Shown here piece by piece: positions 51,475-58,661 of a DNA stretch of 64,000 nt (positions are counted from its first letter, which is position 1; each line of letters begins with the position of its first letter). Made by a program: the position numbers and the translations under genes. Source of the DNA: Microbacterium enclense. Its GTDB lineage: Bacteria; Actinomycetota; Actinomycetes; Actinomycetales; Microbacteriaceae. The stretch covers positions 2,108,001-2,172,000 of the forward strand of contig CP116226.1 of the NCBI GenBank assembly GCA_038182865.1. Reading direction: 5' to 3'. The notes under the pieces are model-generated. The model worked only from the letters and a program-made list of their open reading frames with translations, was not told the origin of the DNA and made no database searches.

Positions 51475-52185
51475 ATGACCGACACGACCCTTTCCCTTCC
51501 CTCCCTGCGGCCTACCGCGAGCGCGGGAGAGGGACAGTCCTGGCTGACCTCGCTCGCCGACTGGACCGTGTCGCTCATGGAGATCATCGGCCCCGTGGGC
51601 GCCGGGGTGGCGATCGCCCTGGAGAATCTGTTCCCGCCGCTGCCCAGCGAGGTTGTGCTGCCCATGGCCGGGCTCACGGCCAGCCGGGGGTCCTTCACCC
51701 TGTTCGAGGCGCTGCTGTGGACGACCGTCGGTTCGGTCGTCGGCGCGTTCCTGCTCTACGGCCTCGGCCGGTGGCTCGGTGCTGCCCGCCTGCGCTCCTT
51801 CGCCGACAAGATGCCGCTGCTGCACCCCGAAGACGTCGACCGCACGGTGGCGTGGTTCGAACGTCACGGCGGGAAGGCGGTGTTCTTCGGGCGCATGATC
51901 CCGATCTTCCGCAGTCTCATCTCGATCCCGGCCGGCGTCTCGAAGATGCCGATGTGGCGATTCGGTCTCCTCACCGCTGCGGGAAGCCTCATCTGGAACA
52001 CGATCTTCGTGCTCTCGGGGTTCCTGCTCGGCGAGAACTGGCACATCGTCGAGGAGTACGCCTCGATCCTCCAGTACGTCGTGATCGCGGCCGTCGCGAT
52101 CGGGGTGTCCTGGTTCCTGTACTCGCGCGTCCGGTCGCTGCTGGCCTCGCGGCGCGACGCCGCCGGTAGCCGCCAGGACGCCTGA
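51475..52185 (+). CDS. DedA family membrane protein
   Basis: 236 residues. IALENLFPPLPSEVVLPMAG carries the conserved E...P-P-x-P-S-E motif. FFGRMIPIFRSLISIPAGVSKM carries the GR-x-x-P-x-x-R motif, and FGLLTAAGSLIWNTIFVLSG follows. DedA proteins are proposed undecaprenyl-phosphate or lipid flippases with membrane-energy phenotypes. Start ATG 51475 after GAAGG. Apparently monocistronic. Confidence 0.92.
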   Translation: MTDTTLSLPSLRPTASAGEGQSWLTSLADWTVSLMEIIGPVGAGVAIALENLFPPLPSEVVLPMAGLTASRGSFTLFEALLWTTVGSVVGAFLLYGLGRWLGAARLRSFADKMPLLHPEDVDRTVAWFERHGGKAVFFGRMIPIFRSLISIPAGVSKMPMWRFGLLTAAGSLIWNTIFVLSGFLLGENWHIVEEYASILQYVVIAAVAIGVSWFLYSRVRSLLASRRDAAGSRQDA

Positions 52186-52274
52186 GTCCCGGCATCCGGT
52201 CGGGGTATCTCCACGTCGAAGCAACCGGGACGCTCGCTCAGTCAGACCACAGAACGCGCCCGTAGACTGATCCG

Positions 52275-52919
52275 GTGCCCGCGGATCGCCTTCATCTCGT
52301 GCGCCACGGGGAGGTTCACAACCCCCGTCGCGTGCTCTACGGTCGGCTCCCCGGATTCGGTCTGAGTGTCGACGGGCGTCGCATGGCCCGTCAGGCCGCC
52401 GAGTACGTCCACGGGCTCGATCGCCCCGTGTCGGCGCTGATCGCCTCGCCGCTGCAGCGCACGCGAGAGTCGGCCGAGCCGTTCGTCGCGCTCTTCGGCA
52501 TCGAGCCGGTGATCGACGAGCGCGTGATCGAACCGACGAACGTGTTCGAGGGGCGCCGCATGAAGCAGGCCCTCGCGAACCCCCTCAACTGGAGGCACCT
52601 GCGGCAACCCGCTGTGCCGAGCTGGGGTGAGCCCTATGCGCAGGTCGTCGCGCGTGTGACGTCCGCCATGACCGATGCGTGGGAGCGCGTGCCGTCCGGT
52701 GACGTCGTCATCGTGTCGCACCAGCTCCCGATCTGGGTGACCCACCTCGCCCTTTCCCACCAGCCCACCCGCCACGATCCCCGCAAGCGCCGCTGCGCGC
52801 TGTCGAGCGTGACGAGCTTCGAACGGCGCGAGGGCGCCGACGGCTCCGCTCGGTGGGTCGAAGTGGCCTACGCGGAACCGGCGAGCACCGCCGGAGCCGT
52901 CGACGTAGGAGCCGTGTGA
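52275..52919 (+). CDS. histidine phosphatase (phosphoglycerate mutase-like)
   Basis: 214 residues. LHLVRHGEVHNP carries the catalytic RHG, ASPLQRTRESAEP the second arginine, and VIVSHQLPIWVTHLAL the second catalytic His. It heads the cytochrome c maturation cluster, as in mycobacteria, although its role there is unclear. TAGACT (52263-52268) ends exactly six bases before GTG 52275, so the cluster probably starts with a leaderless mRNA. Confidence 0.92.
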   Translation: MPADRLHLVRHGEVHNPRRVLYGRLPGFGLSVDGRRMARQAAEYVHGLDRPVSALIASPLQRTRESAEPFVALFGIEPVIDERVIEPTNVFEGRRMKQALANPLNWRHLRQPAVPSWGEPYAQVVARVTSAMTDAWERVPSGDVVIVSHQLPIWVTHLALSHQPTRHDPRKRRCALSSVTSFERREGADGSARWVEVAYAEPASTAGAVDVGAV

Positions 52920-53512
52920 TGCGCCGAATCCTCTCCGCCGCCGTGGTCGCGGCCCTCGCCGTGAGCCTGGCCGCCTGTACCACCGACCCGCTCGCCGATC
53001 AGTATCGCGCGGGCGACAACAAGGGGTACATCGCCGCGAACGGGTTCCAGACACAGGAGATCGCCCCCGACCAGCGCGGTGAACCCGTCGACTTCGCGGG
53101 CACCCTCGACAACGGCTCGCCCGTGTCGAGCGCCGATTTCGTGGGCAAGGTCCTCGTCGTCAACTTCTGGTACGCCACCTGCGGCCCCTGCATCATCGAA
53201 GCGCCGCGCCTCGAGCAGGCCTACCAGTCGTTCCAGGGGCAGGACGTCGCGTTCCTCGGTATCAACACCTACGACCAGGGCCCCACCGCCCTCTCGTTCG
53301 CCCGCGACAACGGGGTGTCGTACTCCAGCGCGCTCGCGGTCAACGACGCCGAGCTCAAGCTCGCGTTCAACGACAAGACGCCCCTGAATGCCACCCCCAC
53401 CACGCTCGTGCTCGACAAGCAGGGCCGCGTCGCGGCCCGCATCATCGGGGAACTGCCCGAGGCGTCGATCCTCGAGGCGATGGTGCGCACCGTGGTCGCG
53501 GAGAACGCGTGA
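52919..53512 (+). CDS. resA: ResA/TlpA-like thiol-disulfide lipoprotein
   Basis: 197 residues. The signal peptide ends SLAAC, a lipobox (about Cys20). The thioredoxin fold has the active site NFWYATCGPCIIEAPRLEQ (CGPC), and NATPTTLVLDKQGRVAARII with the cis-Pro. It keeps apocytochrome c haem-binding cysteines reduced outside the membrane. The start overlaps the preceding stop (TGATG), with GTAGGAG upstream. Confidence 0.92.
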   Translation: MRRILSAAVVAALAVSLAACTTDPLADQYRAGDNKGYIAANGFQTQEIAPDQRGEPVDFAGTLDNGSPVSSADFVGKVLVVNFWYATCGPCIIEAPRLEQAYQSFQGQDVAFLGINTYDQGPTALSFARDNGVSYSSALAVNDAELKLAFNDKTPLNATPTTLVLDKQGRVAARIIGELPEASILEAMVRTVVAENA

Positions 53513-54258
53513 ATCCGGGCGCCCTCGTCTTCGACGGGGCTCTGTGGCTCGCGCTCCCCGTCGCGCTCGCGGCCGGCCTCATCTCGTTCCTCTCGCCCTG
53601 CGTGCTGCCGCTCGTCCCCGGGTACCTCGGCTTCATCGGCGGTGCCGTCGCTCCGCGGGGGAGCTCGGCATCCGGCCCGGGTCGTGGACGCCTGCTGGGC
53701 GGGACGCTGTTGTTCATCGCGGGCTTCACCGTCGTCTTCATGGCGCTGAACGTGCTCGGCGGCGCCGCCGGGGCGTTCTTCACCCGCTACGCCGATGTCA
53801 TCACGCGCGTCGTCGGTGTCGTCATCATCCTCATGGGGCTGGTGTTCATCGGCCTCTTCGGCATCGCGCAGCGCTCGGTGCGCATGCAGGCACGCGGAAA
53901 CCTCGGCCTCATCGGAGCGCCGCTGCTCGGTATCGCCCTCGGCATCGGCTGGACGCCCTGCATCGGCCCGACGCTGACCGCGATCATCTCGGTGTCGTAC
54001 ATCGTCGGCGACCCCTGGCGCGCGGCCCTGCTCGGGCTGGCCTATTCGCTGGGGCTCGGCATCCCGTTCCTGCTCCTCGCGGTCGGCTTCGGCTGGGCGA
54101 CGAAGTCGGTGGCCTTCATCCGCCGGCACATCCGCGTCGTGAACCTCATCGGCGGGGTCCTGCTCATCGTGCTCGGCCTGCTCATGGTCATCGGCGTGTG
54201 GGGCACCTGGATGTCGACCCTGCAGGGGGTGATGCTCAATGTCCAGCTCCCGCTCTGA
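53509..54258 (+). CDS. ccdA: cytochrome c biogenesis protein CcdA
   Basis: 249 residues with six predicted helices. The two redox Cys motifs are ISFLSPCVLPLVPGYLGF in TM1 and GWTPCIGPTL in TM4. It passes electrons from cytoplasmic thioredoxin to ResA. Start GTG 53509 overlaps the resA stop by four bases (GTGA). Confidence 0.94.
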   Translation: MNPGALVFDGALWLALPVALAAGLISFLSPCVLPLVPGYLGFIGGAVAPRGSSASGPGRGRLLGGTLLFIAGFTVVFMALNVLGGAAGAFFTRYADVITRVVGVVIILMGLVFIGLFGIAQRSVRMQARGNLGLIGAPLLGIALGIGWTPCIGPTLTAIISVSYIVGDPWRAALLGLAYSLGLGIPFLLLAVGFGWATKSVAFIRRHIRVVNLIGGVLLIVLGLLMVIGVWGTWMSTLQGVMLNVQLPL

Positions 54259-54271
54259 TCGAGGTGGCACC

Positions 54272-56068
54272 GTGACCGAGCCGACCGACGGCGTCCTCCG
54301 TCCGTCCGATCACGCCGATTCCGCACCGTCCGGCGACGGCAGCGACGACATCACCCAGCCGCGCCTGGGTGTCGTCGGCTGGATGCGCTGGGGCTGGCGG
54401 CAGCTCACCAGCATGCGCACCGCGCTCGTGCTGCTGCTGCTGCTCGCGATCGCCGCCGTCCCCGGCTCGATCGTGCCGCAACGCAGCGCCGACCCCAACG
54501 GCGTCACGCAGTACTTCACCGACAACCCCGACCTCGCGCCGGTGCTCGACAAGCTGAGCATGTTCGACGTGTACACGTCGCCGTGGTTCTCGGCGATCTA
54601 CATCCTGCTGTTCGTCTCGCTCATCGGGTGCGTGCTCCCGCGCACGAAGCACCACTGGAAGGCGCTGCGCTCGCAGCCCCCGCGCACGCCCGCGCGCCTC
54701 GGTCGTCTGGACGACCACCGCGACGTGACCGTGACGGTGCCGGAGGGCCAGGATGCCGCGGCCGTCGCCGCCGCAGCCGTCGACAGTGCCGCCGCGCAGC
54801 TGCGCAAGAGCGGCTACCGCGTCGCGCGGTACGACGGGCGGGGCACGTTCTCGGTCTCTGCCGAGCGCGGCTACCTGCGCGAGACCGGCAACCTCGTCTT
54901 CCACGCGGCGCTCGTGGGCGTGCTGTTGGCCGTCGGCATCGGCGGCGGCTTCACCTACACCGGGCAGCGCGTGCTCGTGGAGGGACAGGCGTTCGCGAAC
55001 AGCCTGCTCGACTACTCCTCGTTCAACCCTGGGCGCTTCGTCAGCGGTGACACCCTCACGCCCTACTCGATGACGCTCGACCAGTTCGACGTGAACTACG
55101 TCGCGCCCGGCCAGCCCGGTTCGGGGCAGGCGGGCGACTTCGTCGCGCACATGACGACCCAGGCTCCGGGTGGGGACCCCCAGAACGGCGAGATCCGTGT
55201 CAACCATCCCCTCGACGTGCAGGGCGATCGCATCTACCTGCTCGGCAACGGATACGCCCCGACCGTGACGATCCGTAACGCCCAGGGCGACGAGGTGTTC
55301 CACGACTCGGTGGCGTTCCTGCCCCAGGATGCCAACATGACCTCGCTCGGCGTCATCAAGGTCGCGGACGGGCTCCCGGAGCAACTCGGTCTCGTCGGCT
55401 TCTTCTACCCGACCATGGACGTGCTGGCCTCGGGTGCGCTGACCTCGACCTACGGTGCGCTCGAGTACCCGGTGCTCACGCTCCGCGTCTACGCCGGAGA
55501 CCTCGGGATCGACGACGGCACGCCCCGCTCGGTCTATACGCTCGACCCGACCGGCATGGAGCAGCTCGCCGGTGGCGACAGCGGTACCCCGGCGATCCAG
55601 CTCATGCCCGGCGAGACGCAAGACCTGCCGAACGGACTCGGCACGATCACCTTCGACAACGCCGCCCCCGCCGGCGCGTCCGGGTACGACGGTTCGGTGA
55701 AACGCTTCGCCTCGCTCTCGATCCACCGTGACCTCGCAGGGCCCTGGGTGCTCGCCTTCGCCCTGCTCGCCCTCTTCGGCCTGCTCGCCGCGCTGTTCGT
55801 GCCGCGCCGCCGCATGTGGGTCAAGGCGACGCTGCGCGGCGGGGCGGTGCACGTGGAGTACGCGGGCCTGGCCCGCGGCGAAGACCCGACGCTCGCCGCC
55901 GCCGTCGAGCAGATGGTCGAGAAGCACCGGGCGACGCTTCCGGGTGAGGTCGCCCCGGCGGCCGAGGCTCCTGCTGCTGCGGCTCCGCGCGCGGGGACCA
56001 GCGTCGACGACGCCCCGGAATCCGACCCCACCGACCCGTCCCGTCCCGATACCGGAAAAGTAGACTGA
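54272..56068 (+). CDS. resB: cytochrome c biogenesis protein ResB
   Basis: 598 residues from GTG 54272, with GAGG seven bases upstream; ATG 54239 (20-base overlap with ccdA) is an in-frame alternative. Four TM segments: SMRTALVLLLLLAIAAVPGS, FSAIYILLFVSLIGCVLP, LVFHAALVGVLLAVGIG, and a last helix near the C-terminus (WVLAFALLALFGLLAALFVP). A large extracytoplasmic domain lies before that last helix. With CcsA it forms the system II haem-attachment complex. The last codons hold TAGACT, a possible -10 for ccsA. Confidence 0.93.
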   Translation: MTEPTDGVLRPSDHADSAPSGDGSDDITQPRLGVVGWMRWGWRQLTSMRTALVLLLLLAIAAVPGSIVPQRSADPNGVTQYFTDNPDLAPVLDKLSMFDVYTSPWFSAIYILLFVSLIGCVLPRTKHHWKALRSQPPRTPARLGRLDDHRDVTVTVPEGQDAAAVAAAAVDSAAAQLRKSGYRVARYDGRGTFSVSAERGYLRETGNLVFHAALVGVLLAVGIGGGFTYTGQRVLVEGQAFANSLLDYSSFNPGRFVSGDTLTPYSMTLDQFDVNYVAPGQPGSGQAGDFVAHMTTQAPGGDPQNGEIRVNHPLDVQGDRIYLLGNGYAPTVTIRNAQGDEVFHDSVAFLPQDANMTSLGVIKVADGLPEQLGLVGFFYPTMDVLASGALTSTYGALEYPVLTLRVYAGDLGIDDGTPRSVYTLDPTGMEQLAGGDSGTPAIQLMPGETQDLPNGLGTITFDNAAPAGASGYDGSVKRFASLSIHRDLAGPWVLAFALLALFGLLAALFVPRRRMWVKATLRGGAVHVEYAGLARGEDPTLAAAVEQMVEKHRATLPGEVAPAAEAPAAAAPRAGTSVDDAPESDPTDPSRPDTGKVD

Positions 56069-56072
56069 CACC

Positions 56073-57086
56073 ATGCCCGGACCGAACTCGCTCTTCCTCG
56101 ACGAGATCTCCCTTCTCCTGGTGTGGACGGCGGTCGGCGTCTATGTGCTGGCGTTCATCGCCTACGCCATCGACCTCGCCCGTCGCTCCGACCTCGCCGT
56201 CAAGGCGAAGGACCAGGTCGTCGCCCGTGAGCTCGTGACCGCGGGCGGGGGAGGCGTCATCGACTCCTCGGCTCAGGGTGTGGCATCCGGTCCCTCGTTC
56301 ACCGCGAAGCCCCGGTACCTCTGGGCCCGCATGGGGACGGCGCTGACGGCGCTCGCCTTCCTCTTCCACCTCGCCGCGACCGTGCTGCGCGGGTTCGCTG
56401 CGGGCCGTGTGCCGTGGTCGAACATGTACGAGTTCGCGCTCACCGGGCTGCTGCTCATCGTGTTGGTCTACCTCGCCTCGCTGACGCGGTACGACCTGCG
56501 CTTCCTCGGCTCGTTCATCACGGGCCTGGCGATCGTGCTGCTGGGAGGCGCGACCCTGGCGTACCACGTCGAGGTGGTGCCGCTGGCCGACCCGTTGAAG
56601 TCGGTGTGGCTCGTCATCCACGTCTTCGTCGCGATCCTCGCGACCTCGCTGTTCGCGCTCGCTTTCGGGCTGTCGGTCGTGCAGCTGCTGCAGACCCGCC
56701 GTGAGCGCAAGCTGGTCGACGCGCCGGCGGACGCCGCGGGCCGCCGCAGCTTCTTGCGGACCCTGCCCTCGGCCGACGCCCTGGAGTCTCTCGCGTACCG
56801 CTTCGCGATCGTCGGGTTCATCTTCTGGACGTTCACGCTGATCGCCGGTGCCATCTGGGCCAATGACGCGTGGGGCCGCTTCTGGGGCTTCGACACCAAA
56901 GAGGTCTGGACGTTCGTCATCTGGGTGCTCTACGCCGGCTACATCCACGCCCGCGCGACCCGTGGCTGGCGCGGCACCCGCTCGGCGTGGCTGTCGATCA
57001 TCGGCTTCACCGCCGTGCTGTTCAACTTCACGATCGTCAACGTCTTCTTCAAGGGCCTGCACGCCTACAGCGGCCTGACGCAGTAG
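56073..57086 (+). CDS. ccsA: cytochrome c synthase CcsA/ResC
   Basis: 337 residues with eight predicted helices. The tryptophan-rich haem-handling motif is WGRFWGFDTKEVWTFVIWVL, and the conserved His residues lie in flanking helices (LFHLAAT, HVFVAI). It ligates haem to CXXCH apocytochromes together with ResB. TAGACT (56061-56066) inside the resB end is exactly six bases before ATG 56073, so an extra leaderless transcript is possible. Confidence 0.94.
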   Translation: MPGPNSLFLDEISLLLVWTAVGVYVLAFIAYAIDLARRSDLAVKAKDQVVARELVTAGGGGVIDSSAQGVASGPSFTAKPRYLWARMGTALTALAFLFHLAATVLRGFAAGRVPWSNMYEFALTGLLLIVLVYLASLTRYDLRFLGSFITGLAIVLLGGATLAYHVEVVPLADPLKSVWLVIHVFVAILATSLFALAFGLSVVQLLQTRRERKLVDAPADAAGRRSFLRTLPSADALESLAYRFAIVGFIFWTFTLIAGAIWANDAWGRFWGFDTKEVWTFVIWVLYAGYIHARATRGWRGTRSAWLSIIGFTAVLFNFTIVNVFFKGLHAYSGLTQ

Positions 57087-57114
57087 GGGGCGGCCCGCGC
57101 GTGCGGGCGGGGCG

Positions 57115-57168
57115 CGCGTGCGCGCCGGCCCGCTCGTGTGCGCCGGCCCGCGCGTGCGCGCCGGGCGC
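57115..57168 (+). repeat. 18-bp tandem repeat, three copies
   Basis: CGCGTGCGCGCCGGCCCG (57115-57132) is followed by CTCGTGTGCGCCGGCCCG (57133-57150) and a third diverged copy (57151-57168). It lies in the 201-bp gap after ccsA, beside the palindrome at 57221-57283. Extremely GC-rich, noncoding. Confidence 0.7.
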
Positions 57169-57220
57169 GCGCGTCGCGCTGACCTCGCCCCGTGCCCCGG
57201 CCGCTTGCGGTCCCACGATC

Positions 57221-57283
57221 GGTTGAGTGTCCAAAACACCCGGACGATCTGAAAATCGCTCCGGGTGTCTTGGACACTCAACC
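57221..57283. repeat. palindromic repeat, copy 1 (24-bp arms)
   Basis: Arms 57221-57244 and 57260-57283 are complementary over 24 bp with one mismatch. The core of the left arm is GTGTCCAAAACACCCGGA. The loop contains a further CGAT/ATCG pairing. Related copies lie at 58296-58342, 58437-58483 and 58572-58632. This copy lies between the ccsA stop and the convergent DUF559 gene stop, five bases from the latter. Confidence 0.85.
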
Positions 57284-57287
57284 GGGG

Positions 57288-58178
57288 TCAGGGCCGCCAC
57301 CCTCGCGAACGGAGCGCCGCGACCGTCGGGGCAACGATGAAGCGGTCGGGGTCACGAAGGTGATGGTCGACGATGCGAACGAGGAGCCAGCCTTGGGCGG
57401 TGATGGCCGGCCACCGGTCGGCATCCCGTCGGAACTGATGAACGTCCGCGTGCTGTCGGCCGTCGTACTCGACCGCGACGCGATGATGCTCGTAAGCCAT
57501 GTCGAGGCGGGCGATGAACACCCCACGGGTATCGCGGAGAGTCCAATTGAGTTCGGGTTCGGGGAGACCGGCGCGCACGAGAATCCGTCGCACTTTGGAC
57601 TCGCGTGGCGACTCCGCACCGGGACGAACGGATGCCAGCGCCGGGGCGAGGTCGATGGCCCCTCGGCGCCGGAGGCGCGTGCACGCATCGCCCAGGTCGT
57701 CGCGGTCGGCGAGGCCGTGGGTGAGGATGTGATCGCCTATCGCGACAAGGTCGTCCTCCGACATGGTTGCGGCGAGCTGCGCCCACGTCTCTGCAGCCGT
57801 GGTGACAGGCAGACCACGACGTAGCGTCAAACATGCGGTCGACATTCTGAGCCGGTGACCGATGACGCCGACCGTGCGAGGTTCACGCGCCGGAGCGATC
57901 GCCGACACATGAAGTCCCGCCGGGTGCGCGGTGGGCAGCGGCAGTTCCCAGAGCGCTGCGGCGGTCTCGTGGCTGAAGAACTGGGCCGGTCTCAGCCGCG
58001 GCGCGTAGGCATCACACCTCTCTCGCACCGACCGCATGTCGGCGGACCTGCTGCGGACGCCGTGGAATGGTGCGGAGAGATCGCGGGCGAGCAGCCGGTC
58101 GCGACGAACATCGAGTCGTCTGGCCTCCTGGACGGTGAAGGCGGCACCCAACTCAGCGGGGAGGGGACGTCGAAGCAT
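57288..58178 (-). CDS. DUF559 / Vsr-like endonuclease-domain protein
   Basis: 296 residues. The N-terminal half resembles AbiEi-type antitoxin-like winged-helix proteins common in actinobacteria (FFSHETAAALWELPLP, GVIGHRLRMS, PVTTAAETWAQLA). The C-terminal 110 residues are a PD-(D/E)xK Vsr/DUF559 domain: SPRESKVRRILVRAGLPEPE, RLDMAYEHHRVAVEYDGRQH, FRRDADRWPAITAQGWLLVR. Asp, Glu and the following charged residues are kept, so it may be an active nuclease. Palindromic repeats of one family flank the gene on both sides, which suggests a link. Confidence 0.82.
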   Translation of the reverse strand: MLRRPLPAELGAAFTVQEARRLDVRRDRLLARDLSAPFHGVRSRSADMRSVRERCDAYAPRLRPAQFFSHETAAALWELPLPTAHPAGLHVSAIAPAREPRTVGVIGHRLRMSTACLTLRRGLPVTTAAETWAQLAATMSEDDLVAIGDHILTHGLADRDDLGDACTRLRRRGAIDLAPALASVRPGAESPRESKVRRILVRAGLPEPELNWTLRDTRGVFIARLDMAYEHHRVAVEYDGRQHADVHQFRRDADRWPAITAQGWLLVRIVDHHLRDPDRFIVAPTVAALRSRGWRP

Positions 58179-58290
58179 GCGGCTACTTCATCGCATCCAT
58201 CCGGCCCGTCGTGGTCGGTGAGACGCTGCCGGTGAATGATTCGCCGACACGACGACCGGTGGAGGAGGACCGACAGCCCTTCTCGCTCAC

Positions 58291-58634
58291 TGAGTGTCCA
58301 AGACACCCGGAGCTCCCGAGAAAACGTCCGGGTGTTTTGGACAGTCGGGCTTCCCGCGACGGGATCCCCTGGTCTGGGCGCCTCAGCAGGTCTGCTCGTC
58401 GGGTTTCGTCGACGACGTCTCCAGCGCAGGTTGAGTGTCCAAGACACCCGGAGCTCTCGAGAAAACGTCCGGGTGTTTTGGACAGTCGGGCTTCCCGCGA
58501 CGGGATCCCCTGGTCTGGGCCGCCTCAGCAGGTCTGCTCGTCGGGTTTCGTCGACGACGTCTCCACTGCAGGTTGAGTGTCCAAGACACCCGGAGCTCTC
58601 GAGAGAACGTCCGCGTGTCTTGGACACTCAACGG
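58291..58634. repeat. 141/142-bp tandem repeat carrying palindromes (copies 2-4)
   Basis: Two near-identical units (58291-58431 and 58432-58573) are followed by a third palindrome. In units 1 and 2, GTCCAAGACACCCGGA (58296-58311 and 58437-58452) pairs with TCCGGGTGTTTTGGAC (58327-58342 and 58468-58483). In copy 4, GTTGAGTGTCCAAGACAC (58572-58589) pairs perfectly with GTGTCTTGGACACTCAAC (58615-58632). The 482-bp gap between the DUF559 start and the YhgE gene holds these repeats and no gene I can support. Confidence 0.88.
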
Positions 58635-58661
58635 GGGTGGGGTCCCGCGGCGCCCCGCAGG

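Noticed and set aside
57288..58178. Complete type IV AbiE toxin-antitoxin system
   Set aside because: Only the AbiEi-like N-terminal resemblance is present; no AbiEii nucleotidyltransferase gene adjoins.
58291..58634. CRISPR array
   Set aside because: Repeats are palindrome-bearing units of 141/142 bp whose spacers are also repeated, and there are no cas genes nearby.
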